NCBI GenBank assembly: GCA_030550675.1
Contig: JAUQOW010000008.1
Coordinates: 1 to 41,015, forward strand
Length of the DNA: 41,015 bases
Direction of reading: 5' to 3'
From: Chloroflexota bacterium
GTDB taxonomy: Bacteria; Chloroflexota; Chloroflexia; Chloroflexales; Roseiflexaceae
The translations under genes and the position numbers were made by a program. Under the pieces are notes generated by a model, which was not told the DNA's origin, did not search any database, and saw only the letters and a list, made by a program, of their open reading frames with translations. Within the stretch, counting starts at the first letter, position 1. Each line of letters starts with the position of its first letter. Of the stretch, positions 10,868-19,999 are shown in pieces.

Positions 10868-11788
10868 CTACAGCGTTTTGTTAGATGCGACTCGTGCGAG
10901 AAACCATTCCTCGAAGCGCGCCGCATCGACGCTGAGGGCGACACGGGCATTGGCGGGCGCAGCGTCCGTTGGTTCGCGCATGAGCGTCATGCCCGTAGTC
11001 AGGCGTCCGCCAGTTTCAACATCAACGCGCAGCGCGCGCCAGACAACCAGATCAGGCGCCAGGATCGTCGCCACTGCCAGCGGGTCGTGCAGGTACGTGA
11101 AGCCGCGTGAGCGGAACGGCGGATACCGATCAACCTGATCGGCGATAGCCGAATGGAACGGCGTACTGGCTGCCCGAATGCGTTCGACATCTGCCGGACG
11201 GATGCGGGTTTGCAGCGTCACATCGAGCGGAACAAGCGAGATCGGCGCGCCGGAACTGAAGACGATATGCGCCGCTTCCGGATCGCAGCGCATATTGTGC
11301 TCGACGTGGTTAATGTGCAGCGTCTCGTATCCCCGGCATGCGCCTCCCATGATGGTCAGACCGGCAAGCGCCTGCGCCATGCATGGCTCGCGTTTCAGCG
11401 CCAGCGCAATATTCGTTAGCGGACCGATGGCAGCCACGTGAATCTCTCCTGGATTATTCATCACGGTGTGCACCAGATAATCAACGGCATGGTCGGCTTC
11501 TGGTGCAAGCGCGTGATCGGCTTCGTCGAGCAACCCGACTCCTTCATGCCCTGCCCAGTAGACTGGAGTCAGCCCCAGGAGCGGTTGAGATACGCCAGCA
11601 AACACAGGGATGGTTGTGCGTCCGCGCAGGTTCAGCAGTTTCCGAACCATCCGACTGCGGAGCAACACATCGCCGTATACACACGTCACACCTTCGAGGT
11701 GGAATTCGGGCGATGTCAGAATGAGCGCCAGCGCCAGGCAATCATCGACATCGGTGCCGATGTCGGTGTCGAGGATGAGACGAACCAT
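10868..11788 (-). CDS. Inosine-uridine-preferring nucleoside hydrolase family protein
   Basis: A 306-residue N-ribohydrolase that splits ribonucleosides to base plus ribose. The N-terminal calcium-binding signature DTDIGTDVDDCLAL (7-20) is intact, and further family motifs are AAIGPLTNIALAL, a LTIMGGA segment, EHNMRCDPEAA and the late YLHDPLAVA. The ATG at 11788 has GGAGG seven bases upstream, which decides the start over the longer open frame. No signal peptide, so cytoplasmic. No nucleoside transporter is adjacent, although deoxyribose-phosphate aldolase at 35558 could belong to the same salvage theme. Base specificity is not predictable here. Confidence 0.93.
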   Translation of the reverse strand: MVRLILDTDIGTDVDDCLALALILTSPEFHLEGVTCVYGDVLLRSRMVRKLLNLRGRTTIPVFAGVSQPLLGLTPVYWAGHEGVGLLDEADHALAPEADHAVDYLVHTVMNNPGEIHVAAIGPLTNIALALKREPCMAQALAGLTIMGGACRGYETLHINHVEHNMRCDPEAAHIVFSSGAPISLVPLDVTLQTRIRPADVERIRAASTPFHSAIADQVDRYPPFRSRGFTYLHDPLAVATILAPDLVVWRALRVDVETGGRLTTGMTLMREPTDAAPANARVALSVDAARFEEWFLARVASNKTL

Positions 11789-11877
11789 ATTGTTCCTCCG
11801 TATCGAAACGCCTTGACATCGCATTCTCTCCATTGTAACGTATGATGACGTTATTGTTTTTTACGCAGTGATGTGCT

Positions 11878-13182
11878 ATGAAAACAGTTGAGTCGCAGGA
11901 AGAAGAAATGATAGAGGCGCCGCCCCCGATTGAAGCCCATGCGCCCGACAGCGATTCAGGCAAGACGGATCGTGGCGCGACCGGGTCCGCACCTGCTGCA
12001 CCGACTGCCCCGGCGATGACGCTGCCAGGCGTCTCGTGGCGCCTGATCGCGCGCTGGTCGCTGGTAGCGCTGGCGCTCTACAGCATTGGATGGATGCTGT
12101 GGGCGACCCGTCCGGTGCTGATCCCATTCGTCATTGGTCTGATCCTGGCATACCTGATGGCGCCAGCCGTGGATTTCTTCGACCGCTGGATGCCACGCTG
12201 GCTCGCCATTCTTGCTGTCTATGTCCTGGGTTTTCTGGGGATCGCAGCGACCTTCGCGCTGATCATTCCGCCGCTGGTCGAACAGGTCGAACGGTTGATT
12301 CGCCAGTTGCCCTCGTTCAGCGAAGTGCAGCAGTTCGTCGACTCGATGATTCGACAGTACCGTGATCAGGTGCCTCCGTCGTTGCAGCAACCGATCGAAG
12401 ATAGCCTGGCGAACCTGCTGCGCTCGCTGCAAAGCAACATTGATACTTATTTGCAACGCGGCGGCGCATTTCTTCTGAACCAGCTCATTCAATTGCTCAA
12501 CACCGTCACATTTATTCTAGGCTTCATTTCGCTGCCAATCTGGCTGTTCTACGTGTTGTACGACAAGCATCAGGGGCGAGTCTTCTTCAATCAACTGGTT
12601 CACCCGCGCGCCCGCGCTGATTTCTGGAATGTGTGGGACATTATCAACCGGGTATTGGGCGGGTACATTCGCGGTCAGATCATTCTGTGCGTTGCGGTCG
12701 GTCTGGCGGTCGGCATCGGTCTGGTGGGGCTGGAAATGCTCGGGTTCCCGCTTGGCGATTACGTGCTGGTGCTGGCGTTGATCGCTGGCGTGACCGAGTT
12801 CATTCCGGTGCTCGGTCCGACGATCGGCGCCATTCCGGGGGTGATCCTGGGGTTTGGCATCTCGCCAACGGCGGGCATTGCTGTTCTATTGCTGTATATC
12901 GCCGTCCAGCAACTCGAGAACAGTCTGCTGGTGCCGCGCATTATCGGCGAAAGCGTCGGCGTTCACCCGGCGGTGCTGACGGTAGCGATGATTGTGATGG
13001 GCACGCTCTTTGGGCTGATTGGCATCCTTCTGGCGGCGCCAGCGGTCGCCACTGCCCGCGATCTCTTCAAGTACGCCTACCTGCGGCTGGAAGGCTGCTC
13101 GCCGGAAGAGAGTCTCCAGCGCGTCGCAGCAGGACATGCGCCGATTATTCATGCGGACAAACCGGAAAGTCAGACTTCCTGA
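11878..13182 (+). CDS. AI-2E family transporter (UPF0118 permease)
   Basis: A 434-residue membrane protein. After a Pro/Ala-rich cytoplasmic leader of about 50 residues, hydrophobic segments begin at ARWSLVALALYSIGWML. A soluble amphipathic region follows (LVEQVERLIRQLPSFSEVQQF), then further segments including GYIRGQIILCVAVGLAVGIGL and the family hallmark TEFIPVLGPTIGAIPGVILG near residue 305-325. The end, VLTVAMIVMGTLFGLIGILLAAPAVAT, is also typical. Members export autoinducer-2 or act as Na+/H+ antiporters; the substrate is unknown here. ATG at 11878 has little ribosome binding site; Met11 (11908), preceded by an AGGAAGAAGAA stretch, is a good alternative. Divergent from the nucleoside hydrolase gene. 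Confidence 0.9.
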   Translation: MKTVESQEEEMIEAPPPIEAHAPDSDSGKTDRGATGSAPAAPTAPAMTLPGVSWRLIARWSLVALALYSIGWMLWATRPVLIPFVIGLILAYLMAPAVDFFDRWMPRWLAILAVYVLGFLGIAATFALIIPPLVEQVERLIRQLPSFSEVQQFVDSMIRQYRDQVPPSLQQPIEDSLANLLRSLQSNIDTYLQRGGAFLLNQLIQLLNTVTFILGFISLPIWLFYVLYDKHQGRVFFNQLVHPRARADFWNVWDIINRVLGGYIRGQIILCVAVGLAVGIGLVGLEMLGFPLGDYVLVLALIAGVTEFIPVLGPTIGAIPGVILGFGISPTAGIAVLLLYIAVQQLENSLLVPRIIGESVGVHPAVLTVAMIVMGTLFGLIGILLAAPAVATARDLFKYAYLRLEGCSPEESLQRVAAGHAPIIHADKPESQTS

Positions 13183-13195
13183 GGAATGGTCTATC

Positions 13196-13870
13196 CGCGA
13201 AGCACACGAAGAAGCACGAAGGTGGACGTTCTCTTCCTCAGTAACCACTGCCCAAGCCCACGTAGCTTTGGGCATGTCGATATCCACGAAGGGCGCGAAG
13301 AAGCACGAAGGCGGACGTTCCCATTTCCAGCGGCGGCGGCGAAGAGCGCAGCCTTATCCACGAGCAACCCTTCTCGATCCTGTGTGTGTCTCCACAAAGA
13401 ACACGAAAAAGCACGAAGGCGGACGTTCCCATTTCCAGCGGCGGCGGCGAAGAGCGCAGCCTTATCCACGAGCAACCCTTCTCGATCAGTGTGTGTCCAC
13501 AAAGGACACGAAGAAGCACGAAGGGGAGGCAGGCATGAATTGTCAGGCGGCAAGCAAGCGCATCCCTGCTGCGCTGCGCCCTGGCGCTGGCGACTGAAGT
13601 CGCACCGGGCAGGCGTTCCGCCGGGCGTCCACTGCACGGTTCGACGCGCTCACCGCACGTGGACGCCGCTGTTCCCGTCCGCGCAGGCAGACGGTCGGCC
13701 GCAGGCTTATCAGGAGCGATTTCAATCGCTGGCAGCCGGAGCGTCGTTTCATGACAACTCAAGCCTGCACCCGCGCGAAGGCAAACGTTCCCATTTTCAG
13801 CGACGGCGGCGAAGAGCGCAGTCTTATCCGTGTGAATTCGTCTCGATCCGTGTGTATCCGTGTGCTATTG
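13196..13870. repeat. Gene-free 0.7-kb repeat field (CACGAAG-type repeats)
   Basis: The gap between two convergent genes holds no credible gene. Two identical 79-bp copies lie at 13301-13379 and 13409-13487, starting AAGCACGAAGGCGGACGTTC and ending TCTCGATC. A partial upstream copy lies near 13215 and a diverged copy at about 13772-13843. They alternate with CACAAAGRACACGAARAAGCACGAAGG-like strings. Between 13590 and 13730 are small palindromes such as GCGACTGAAGTCGC and GCGATTTCAATCGC. The end (13846-13866) carries ATCCGTGTGTATCCGTGTG, the repeat type seen at 15175 and 36355. Confidence 0.85.
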
Positions 13871-13880
13871 CATCATGTAC

Positions 13881-15059
13881 TCACGAAGCCTCAGCCGTTG
13901 CCGCCACCGCCGTCGCCGACTCGCGTCCGGGCAGGGTAAGTGCCAGCGCGGCGGCGGGGATCGCAAGCAGCACGGTTCCCTGCATCGCAGGCAGCAACCC
14001 CGCCGTATCCGCTAGCGCCCCAACCAGCGCCGTGCCGATACCGCCGGTCGCAAAGGTGAACCCCAGGATCAGCCCGGCGGCGAACCCCTGGCGCACCGGC
14101 AACAGCCGCTGCGCATGCACCACCAGCACGCTGTGCTGCCCGCCGATGACCATCCCGGCGACGCCGCATGCGACGAAAGCCGTCGGCGGCGAAGGCGACC
14201 AGAGGCAGATCAACCCGGCAGGAACGCTAATCAGCAGGGGCCAGATCGTTGCGGCGCGCATGCCGAATCGGTCGGCGATGTCGCCAGCGATGATATTGCC
14301 GACGGCGGCGGTGAACATGAAGATGCCCGCGATTGCGCCATAGGCGACCGGTTCCCAGCCGCGATCGGCGAAGAGTTTCGGCAGGAACGACATAAACACC
14401 GACTGGATCGACGAACGCAGCGCCACCAGGACGATAAACGCCGCCAGGATCGCCGCCCCGACGCGGACTGCCGCATGCGCCGCGCGCGCCGTTCCCCCAA
14501 CCGGTATCACCGGTCGCGGCGCCGCGAAGAGAAACACGGCGGGAACGAGCGCCAGCGCTGTCAGCGCCAGAATCGCATACGCGCCATTGGCAGCGCCGAG
14601 CAACGCTCCTCCCAGCAGCGGACCCAGCGACAACCCGAGCTGCCCGCTGAAAAAGAAGATCGCAGTCGCGCTCGCTGCGCGCGCCGGAGCGGACGCCGCC
14701 GCGCTCGCCGTGCCAATCGGGTGAAAAAGACCCGATCCCAGCGCCATCAAGCCGACCAGCAGCACGATCAGCGTCCAGTTCGTTGAGAGGGCAATCGCCG
14801 CCAGGCAGGCTGCCATCCACGCGACGCCAGCGCCTGCCACGGCTGCGGGACGAGTGCTGAAACGGTCCGCCAGCCAGCCAAAGAGCGGTTGCGAGAGCGA
14901 GCCAGCGAAAATGTGGAGCGTAAGCGCAAAACCAATCTGCGCATTCGTGAGCGCCAGCGGCATCGCCAGCGCCGCCATCAGCACAGGAACGACGCTGTTG
15001 AGCACATCCACAGCAAAATGACCGGCGCTGATGGAGAGGAGAAGACGATTCTTTAGCAC
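13881..15059 (-). CDS. Major facilitator superfamily transporter
   Basis: A 392-residue permease with about 12 hydrophobic segments. It starts LLLSISAGHFAVDVLNSVVPVLMAALA and carries the MFS loop motif GWLADRFSTRPA between segments 2 and 3 and a second copy GDIADRFGMRAA in the C-terminal half. The opening resembles fosmidomycin-resistance-type (FSR) permeases, but the substrate is unknown. The GTG at 15059 was chosen because AAGGA lies seven bases upstream and it leads straight into the first membrane segment; the open frame extends about 150 codons further upstream, through repeats, and that part is not protein-like. A TATAAT (minus strand, 15114-15119) lies about 55 bases upstream. It stands alone. 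Confidence 0.85.
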   Translation of the reverse strand: MLKNRLLLSISAGHFAVDVLNSVVPVLMAALAMPLALTNAQIGFALTLHIFAGSLSQPLFGWLADRFSTRPAAVAGAGVAWMAACLAAIALSTNWTLIVLLVGLMALGSGLFHPIGTASAAASAPARAASATAIFFFSGQLGLSLGPLLGGALLGAANGAYAILALTALALVPAVFLFAAPRPVIPVGGTARAAHAAVRVGAAILAAFIVLVALRSSIQSVFMSFLPKLFADRGWEPVAYGAIAGIFMFTAAVGNIIAGDIADRFGMRAATIWPLLISVPAGLICLWSPSPPTAFVACGVAGMVIGGQHSVLVVHAQRLLPVRQGFAAGLILGFTFATGGIGTALVGALADTAGLLPAMQGTVLLAIPAAALALTLPGRESATAVAATAEAS

Positions 15060-15113
15060 GGCGAAGTCCTTGAATACAGGTGCGATCAACCGACTGGTTG
15101 GTACGGATGGACG

Positions 15114-15119
15114 ATTATA
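15114..15119 (-). promoter_or_regulatory. -10 element candidate for the MFS gene
   Basis: TATAAT on the minus strand, with no clear -35 hexamer at the right spacing; transcription would start about 50 bases before the GTG. Confidence 0.4.
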
Positions 15120-15174
15120 CCGGATCGCGGCAATTCCAGCGAGGTGAAATGAGACTGCGAGAGGATCGGGAATA

Positions 15175-15285
15175 GGACACGGATCGACACGGATGTGACG
15201 GATTGTCACGGATCGGGGGAATAACTGATCATCCGTGTCTATCCGTCCCGATCTGCGGCGATCCGTGCCCGTTCCTATGGAACAC
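15175..15285. repeat. CACGGAT repeat hairpin
   Basis: The left side carries repeated CACGGAT/GACGGAT words (GGACACGGATCGACACGGAT) and the right side the complements (ATCCGTGTCTATCCGTCCCG, GATCCGTGCCC). Together they can fold into one long imperfect hairpin. It fills the upstream gap of two divergent genes. Apart from this and the promoter at 15399, nothing else is recognised in 15060-15558. Confidence 0.7.
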
Positions 15286-15398
15286 GAATGCGCAAGGTGC
15301 GACGGACGGGGGCGGATCGGGTAACATCCTCTCGATGTCGCGGCAAAAGATGACAAATTATATAAGCCTCCTGTCCTGATATTGTCATTTGTTTGAAA

Positions 15399-15427
15399 GT
15401 GACATCCTAAACCGGTTATGCTATAAT
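15399..15427 (+). promoter_or_regulatory. Strong sigma70-type promoter with extended -10
   Basis: GTGACA (15399-15404), a 17-base spacer, then TGCTATAAT whose hexamer is at 15422-15427. This is the best-looking promoter in the window. It points at the GT4 glycosyltransferase, leaving a leader of about 125 bases. Confidence 0.75.
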
Positions 15428-15558
15428 CCTTAATAATTAGAGATTCGCCTTGGTGCGATGATCGTCCCGGCTGTTGTTTGCATCGCGTGATGACGCGCAC
15501 CAGACTGTGTGTTATCGCGTGCTGCAAAACAGCAGCCGGTTCTTTCTGTCGAGGGTCT

Positions 15559-16803
15559 ATGCGGATTCTAATGTTGTCCTGGGAGTACCCGCCGCACCTG
15601 ATTGGGGGCCTGGGGCGCCACGTGACCGATCTGACCGATGCGCTGGCGCAGATCGGCGTTGAGGTTCATATTGTCACCCCGAATCTCCACCACGGCGACG
15701 GTTACGAATGCACCGCTCAGGGTGTTCACGTGCACCGGGTGGCAGTTCCGCCAATCGCTGATCGCACATTCTTTCCGCTTACGCAGGATCTGAATGTTAC
15801 GCTGCGGCATGCTGCGCTCGATCTGCACCGTCAGGTCGGCGGATTTGACCTGATCCACGCGCACGACTGGCTGGTCGCCCCGGCAGGCATGACGCTCAAG
15901 CGCTTCTGCCATCTGCCGCTGCTGGCGACGATCCACGCCACGGAACGCGGACGGCAGCAGGGACACCTGACGACCGACCTTTCGGTTCAGATTGATCGTC
16001 TGGAGCGGTTGTTGGTGGGTGAGTCGATCCGGGTCATTGCCTGTTCGCACTTTATGGCGCACGAGGTGCATGCCGCATTCGATGCGCCGTGCGACAAGAT
16101 CGATGTTGTGCCAAATGGCGTGGTGGTGAAGCCCTCGCCGTTCAGAAATGATGAGGAGCGCTTAATCTTCCGGCGCCGCTTTGCGTGCGATGATCAGCCG
16201 CTGGTGTTTTCGGTCGGGCGGATTGTGTACGAAAAGGGGCTGCACATCCTCGTCGATGCCTGGTCACAAGTGCGGGCGCAGTTCCCGCAGGCGCGCCTGG
16301 TGATCGCTGGCGCTGGCGGCTACCTCGAAGCGCTTCAGGAACGTGCGCGACGCGCAGGGCTGGCTGACGCCATTCTGTTCACCGGTCGCATCAGCGATGA
16401 GGAGCGTGATCGGCTGTACCACGCGGCGGACGCGGCAGTGTTCCCGTCGCTCTATGAGCCATTCGGCATTGTGGCGCTGGAAGCGATGGCGGCGAAATGC
16501 CCGGTGATCGTGTCCCATACTGGCGGGCTCGCCGAGGTGGTGAGACTCCACGAAACGGGATTGACGGTCTACCCGAACAATGTAGACTCGCTCGCCTGGG
16601 GAATCCGACACACACTGGCGCATCCCGAGTGGTCTCGGCAGCGTGCGGCAAATGCGTTCCACGAAGTTTGCACCCGCTACAACTGGCACGCCATCGCGCA
16701 CGCGACGCTGAATGTCTACTGGCGGGTCTGTGAGGAATGGCGCGCGGCGCAGCGCAACACCCCCACTGCGGCGTCGTTGCAATTCGCAGGCGCGTATATG
16801 TGA
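15559..16803 (+). CDS. Glycosyltransferase family 4 (GT-B)
   Basis: A 414-residue retaining glycosyltransferase with the GT-B fold, cytoplasmic, using a nucleotide sugar. The N-terminal domain opens MRILMLSWEYPPHLIGGLGRHV, the glycogen/starch-synthase-like acceptor-binding loop with GGLGRH, and contains DLIHAHDW near residue 96-103. The C-terminal domain has VGRIVYEKGLHILVDAW and the EX7E motif in YEPFGIVALEAM with Glu300 and Glu308. The start at 15559 has GAGGG just upstream and fits the family beginning; an in-frame ATG at 15478 would add about 27 unrelated residues. Related enzymes make alpha-glucans, trehalose or cell-surface glycans; the acceptor is not known. Confidence 0.9.
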   Translation: MRILMLSWEYPPHLIGGLGRHVTDLTDALAQIGVEVHIVTPNLHHGDGYECTAQGVHVHRVAVPPIADRTFFPLTQDLNVTLRHAALDLHRQVGGFDLIHAHDWLVAPAGMTLKRFCHLPLLATIHATERGRQQGHLTTDLSVQIDRLERLLVGESIRVIACSHFMAHEVHAAFDAPCDKIDVVPNGVVVKPSPFRNDEERLIFRRRFACDDQPLVFSVGRIVYEKGLHILVDAWSQVRAQFPQARLVIAGAGGYLEALQERARRAGLADAILFTGRISDEERDRLYHAADAAVFPSLYEPFGIVALEAMAAKCPVIVSHTGGLAEVVRLHETGLTVYPNNVDSLAWGIRHTLAHPEWSRQRAANAFHEVCTRYNWHAIAHATLNVYWRVCEEWRAAQRNTPTAASLQFAGAYM

Positions 16804-16823
16804 ACGGTAGAGACGTTGCGTAC

Positions 16824-16872
16824 AACATTTGTGGTAGAGACGTTGCATTGCAACGTCTCTACCACAAATGTT
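16824..16872. terminator. Perfect 49-bp inverted repeat between convergent genes
   Basis: Two 24-bp arms (AACATTTGTGGTAGAGACGT then TGCA, and the exact complement) flank a single T at the centre. A shorter related string, GGTAGAGACGTTGCG, precedes it at 16806. It lies between the stop of the GT4 gene and the stop of pyruvate phosphate dikinase, so it probably ends both transcripts. It shares the TTGCATTGCAA core with 5569-5657. Confidence 0.8.
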
Positions 16873-16883
16873 TGGATTGACAA

Positions 16884-19553
16884 TTATTTCTGCTCCTCCA
16901 ACACCGCCTGCGCCGCCGCCAACCGGGCGATGGGGACGCGGTACGGGCTGCACGACACGTAGTCCAGCCCGACGCGGTGGCAGAACTTCACACTCTCCGG
17001 CTCGCCGCCGTGTTCGCCGCAGATGCCGGTCTTCAAATCGGGGCGGGTGCTGCGCCCACGCTCGACCCCCATCCGCACCAACTGCCCGACACCCTCCTGA
17101 TCCAGCACCTCGAACGGATCGTCCTTCAGCAGTTTGCGCTCGACATAGAGGGGCAGGAAACGTCCGGCATCATCGCGGCTCATGCCAAACGTCATCTGCG
17201 TCAGGTCGTTGGTGCCAAAGGAGAAGAACTCGGCGACGGTCGCAATCTTGTCGGCGGTGAGCGCAGCGCGCGGCACCTCGATCATGGTGCCGAGCAAGTA
17301 ATCGATTTTCTGTCCGGTCTCTGCCATGACCTCATCGGCGACGCGGCGCACAATGTCGCCCTGCATCCGCAATTCGCTCACATCGCCGACGAGCGGGATC
17401 ATGATTTCGGGATGCACCTTAATGCCACGCGCCTGGCAGTTGGCAGCGGCATGGAAGATGGCGCGCGCCTGCATCTCGGTGATTTCCGGGTACTCGATGC
17501 CCAGGCGGCAGCCGCGGAAGCCGAGCATCGGGTTCGCCTCGCGCAGACCCTCGACCTTGGCTTTGAGGAGAGCGGGATCGATGCCCATCTTGTGCGCCAG
17601 TTCCTCGATCTCGCGGTCGCCGTGCGGCAGGAACTCATGGAGCGGCGGGTCGAGCGTGCGAATCGTGACGGGCAGCCCATCCATGACCTCGAAAATGCCC
17701 TCGAAGTCCCCCTGCTGGAGCGGCTCAATCTTCGCCAGCGCCTTGCGCCGCTCTTCCGGCGTTTCCGCGACGATCATCTCGCGCACGGCGTCGATGCGAT
17801 CACCCTCGAAGAACATATGCTCGGTGCGGCACAGACCGATGCCTTCGGCGCCGAAGAGACGCGCCATCCGCGCATCGGTCGGCGTGTCTGCATTGGCGCG
17901 CACTCCCAGACGGCGCACTTCGTCCGCCCAGCTCAGGAAGGTGGTGAAGTAGCCGTACAGTTTCGAGTCTTCCGGCTTCATCTGGCCGCGGATCACCTGA
18001 ATGACCTCCGCTTCCTGCGTTTCGACCTGACCGGCATAGACCCAGCCAGAGTGACCATCGACCGTGATCCAGTCGCCCTCCTTCAAGAGCATGTCAGTTC
18101 CGTGGACGTGCACCGTCCCGGCTTTATAATCGATCTCCAGGTCGCCGCAGCCGCAGACGCAGCACTTGCCAAGCTGACGCGCCACAACCGCCGCGTGGCT
18201 GGTCAACCCGCCACGCGCTGTCAGGATCGCCTGGGAGGCGACCATGCCATGAAAATCTTCCGGCGCCGTCTCGGTGCGCACCAGAATGACACGCTCACCC
18301 TGCGCCGAGCGCTCCGCCGCCTCGTCGGGGTCGAGAACGATGCGTCCCTGAGCAGCGCCAGGACCGGCAGCCAGACCGCGCGCCAGTTTTGTGGCGTGCT
18401 CGGCGGCATCGGGATTGACGATCGGGAAGAGGAACTGGTTGAGCATCTCCGGCTGGACGCGGCGCAGCGCGGTGCGCCTGTCGATCAGCCCCTCGTTGAC
18501 CATATCGACCGCGATTTTCACCGCCGCCATACCGGTGCGCTTGCCGTTGCGCGTCTGAAGCATCCAGAGTTTGCCGCGCTCAATGGTGAACTCGACGTCC
18601 TGCATGTCCTTGTAGTGCCGCTCGAGCATCTTGGCAATCTCAGAGAATTGCTGGTAGACCTCGGGCATCTCCTCGCGCAGTTTGCTGAGCGGCTTCGGGG
18701 TGCGAATGCCAGCGACGACGTCTTCGCCCTGTGCATTCACCAGGTACTCGCCGTACAGTTCGTCGGCGCCGGTCGCCGGATTGCGAGTGAAGGCGACGCC
18801 GGTGGCGCTGTCGTTCCCCATGTTGCCAAAGACCATCATCTGCACGTTGACCGCCGTGCCAAGCGTGTCAGGGATTTTGTAGACGCGGCGGTAATCGACA
18901 GCGCGACGCCCCATCCAGGAGTTGAACACGGCAGTGATCGCCATGCGCAGCTGTTCATATGGGTCTTCGGGGAAATCCATCCCGGTTTCTTCTTTGATAA
19001 TCGCCTTGAACGTCTCGGCGATCTGCATCAGTTCTTCAGCGGTCAGATCGGTATCCTGGCGATCTCTGCCCTTTGCTTCGTTCATCACATGCTCGAACTT
19101 CTCGCCATCGACGCCGAGCACGATCTTGCCGAACAACTGAATGAACCGCCGATAGGCGTCGGCAGCGAAGCGCGGGTTATTGGTCAGTCGGGCAAGTCCT
19201 TCCAGCGTTTCTTTGTTGAGACCGAGGTTGAGGACGGTATCCATCATACCAGGCATCGACTCGCGCGCGCCGGAGCGAACCGAGACCAGCAGCGGGTTGT
19301 TCGGATCGCCGAACTTCTTGCCGACCTGCTCTTCAATCACTTTGAGCGCTTCGAGGGTCTGCTCCCACATTCCTTCGGGGAACTGCTTGCCTCTGGCGTA
19401 GTATTCATTACATGCTTCAGTGGTGATGGTGAAGCCGGGAGGAACGGGAACGCCGGTACGGGTCATCTCAGCCACGCCAGCGCCTTTGCCACCGAGGAGA
19501 TCGCGCATCGACGCATTTCCTTCGGTGAAGAGGTAGACCCACTTCTTGGACAT
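16884..19553 (-). CDS. ppdK: Pyruvate, phosphate dikinase
   Basis: An 889-residue enzyme that interconverts pyruvate, ATP and phosphate with phosphoenolpyruvate, AMP and pyrophosphate. Order: N-terminal ATP-grasp domain beginning KKWVYLFTEGNASMRDLLGGKGAGVAEM, the swivelling phosphohistidine domain with GGLTSHAAVVARQLGK (His453), and the C-terminal PEP/pyruvate barrel with GICGEHGGEP (Cys845). His and Cys positions are close to those of the Clostridium symbiosum enzyme. The ATG at 19553 follows an AAGGGGG; an upstream in-frame start at 19622 is rejected. In phototrophs and mixotrophs the enzyme supplies PEP for gluconeogenesis or carboxylation, here consistent with the malic enzyme at 6492. 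No PPDK regulatory protein gene is adjacent. Confidence 0.97.
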   Translation of the reverse strand: MSKKWVYLFTEGNASMRDLLGGKGAGVAEMTRTGVPVPPGFTITTEACNEYYARGKQFPEGMWEQTLEALKVIEEQVGKKFGDPNNPLLVSVRSGARESMPGMMDTVLNLGLNKETLEGLARLTNNPRFAADAYRRFIQLFGKIVLGVDGEKFEHVMNEAKGRDRQDTDLTAEELMQIAETFKAIIKEETGMDFPEDPYEQLRMAITAVFNSWMGRRAVDYRRVYKIPDTLGTAVNVQMMVFGNMGNDSATGVAFTRNPATGADELYGEYLVNAQGEDVVAGIRTPKPLSKLREEMPEVYQQFSEIAKMLERHYKDMQDVEFTIERGKLWMLQTRNGKRTGMAAVKIAVDMVNEGLIDRRTALRRVQPEMLNQFLFPIVNPDAAEHATKLARGLAAGPGAAQGRIVLDPDEAAERSAQGERVILVRTETAPEDFHGMVASQAILTARGGLTSHAAVVARQLGKCCVCGCGDLEIDYKAGTVHVHGTDMLLKEGDWITVDGHSGWVYAGQVETQEAEVIQVIRGQMKPEDSKLYGYFTTFLSWADEVRRLGVRANADTPTDARMARLFGAEGIGLCRTEHMFFEGDRIDAVREMIVAETPEERRKALAKIEPLQQGDFEGIFEVMDGLPVTIRTLDPPLHEFLPHGDREIEELAHKMGIDPALLKAKVEGLREANPMLGFRGCRLGIEYPEITEMQARAIFHAAANCQARGIKVHPEIMIPLVGDVSELRMQGDIVRRVADEVMAETGQKIDYLLGTMIEVPRAALTADKIATVAEFFSFGTNDLTQMTFGMSRDDAGRFLPLYVERKLLKDDPFEVLDQEGVGQLVRMGVERGRSTRPDLKTGICGEHGGEPESVKFCHRVGLDYVSCSPYRVPIARLAAAQAVLEEQK

Positions 19554-19654
19554 AATGTTTCCCCCTTGTAGAAAACGCCTGTATTCCGGCTGGCTGCAAC
19601 GCAAAAAAAGAGTGCGGAGCATACGTGACGTTGCAACCTCTGGAGTTACTCAGG

Positions 19655-19683
19655 ATGTTACATCAGTATCAGAAAATATGCAA
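19655..19683 (-). promoter_or_regulatory. Promoter candidate for ppdK
   Basis: On the minus strand TTGCAT, a 17-base spacer and TAACAT. The predicted start leaves a leader of about 95 bases that contains a run of T residues (plus-strand A7 near 19604). Confidence 0.5.
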
Positions 19684-19727
19684 CGGGCATAATCGTGGGA
19701 AGAGAGGAAGGAATGTTTACGAATAGT

Positions 19728-19796
19728 TGAGAAGTGAGAACTGAGGACTGAGAACTGAGAACTGAGGACCGAGAACCAAGAACCGAGAACTGAGCG
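19728..19796. repeat. GAGAACTGA simple repeat
   Basis: About eight imperfect copies of a heptamer-to-nonamer (GAGAACTGA, GAGGACTGA, GAGAACCAA) in direct orientation. It lies in the 446-bp gap between ppdK and the permease gene. The remainder of that gap (19797-19999) shows no gene. Confidence 0.8.
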
Positions 19797-19999
19797 CAGC
19801 AACTATTGCCTGTCAGCGCGGTCTCACAAGTCTGCGTCGATGACGCCCAGCCACGCGGTGACGTTGTTTGCGCCTGCGCGCGCCTGTGCATCCGGCTGCG
19901 GACCGTTGGTCGACACGTTGAGACGTTGTGGCGCAACGGTGCTCCTGGCGACCCCACACCTTCCACCCGTAACCTTCGCACCCGCAACGCTCAACGCGC

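Noticed and set aside
13301-13487. CRISPR-like or duplicated gene fragment
   Set aside because: Only two identical 79-bp units 29 bases apart; the open frame through them gives low-complexity STRRSTK-type translation with no protein features.
13186-14343. 385-codon plus-strand open frame
   Set aside because: Its first half is translated repeats and its second half is antisense to the MFS transporter.
15060-15527. N-terminal extension of the MFS transporter to 15527
   Set aside because: The extension runs through the CACGGAT repeat and lacks protein character; the GTG at 15059 has a good ribosome binding site and meets the first membrane segment.
16977-19571. 864-codon open frame on the plus strand opposite ppdK
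   Set aside because: It is the antisense shadow of a fully conserved ppdK gene in GC-rich sequence; no family features, no ribosome binding site, and the ppdK motifs leave no doubt about the coding strand.
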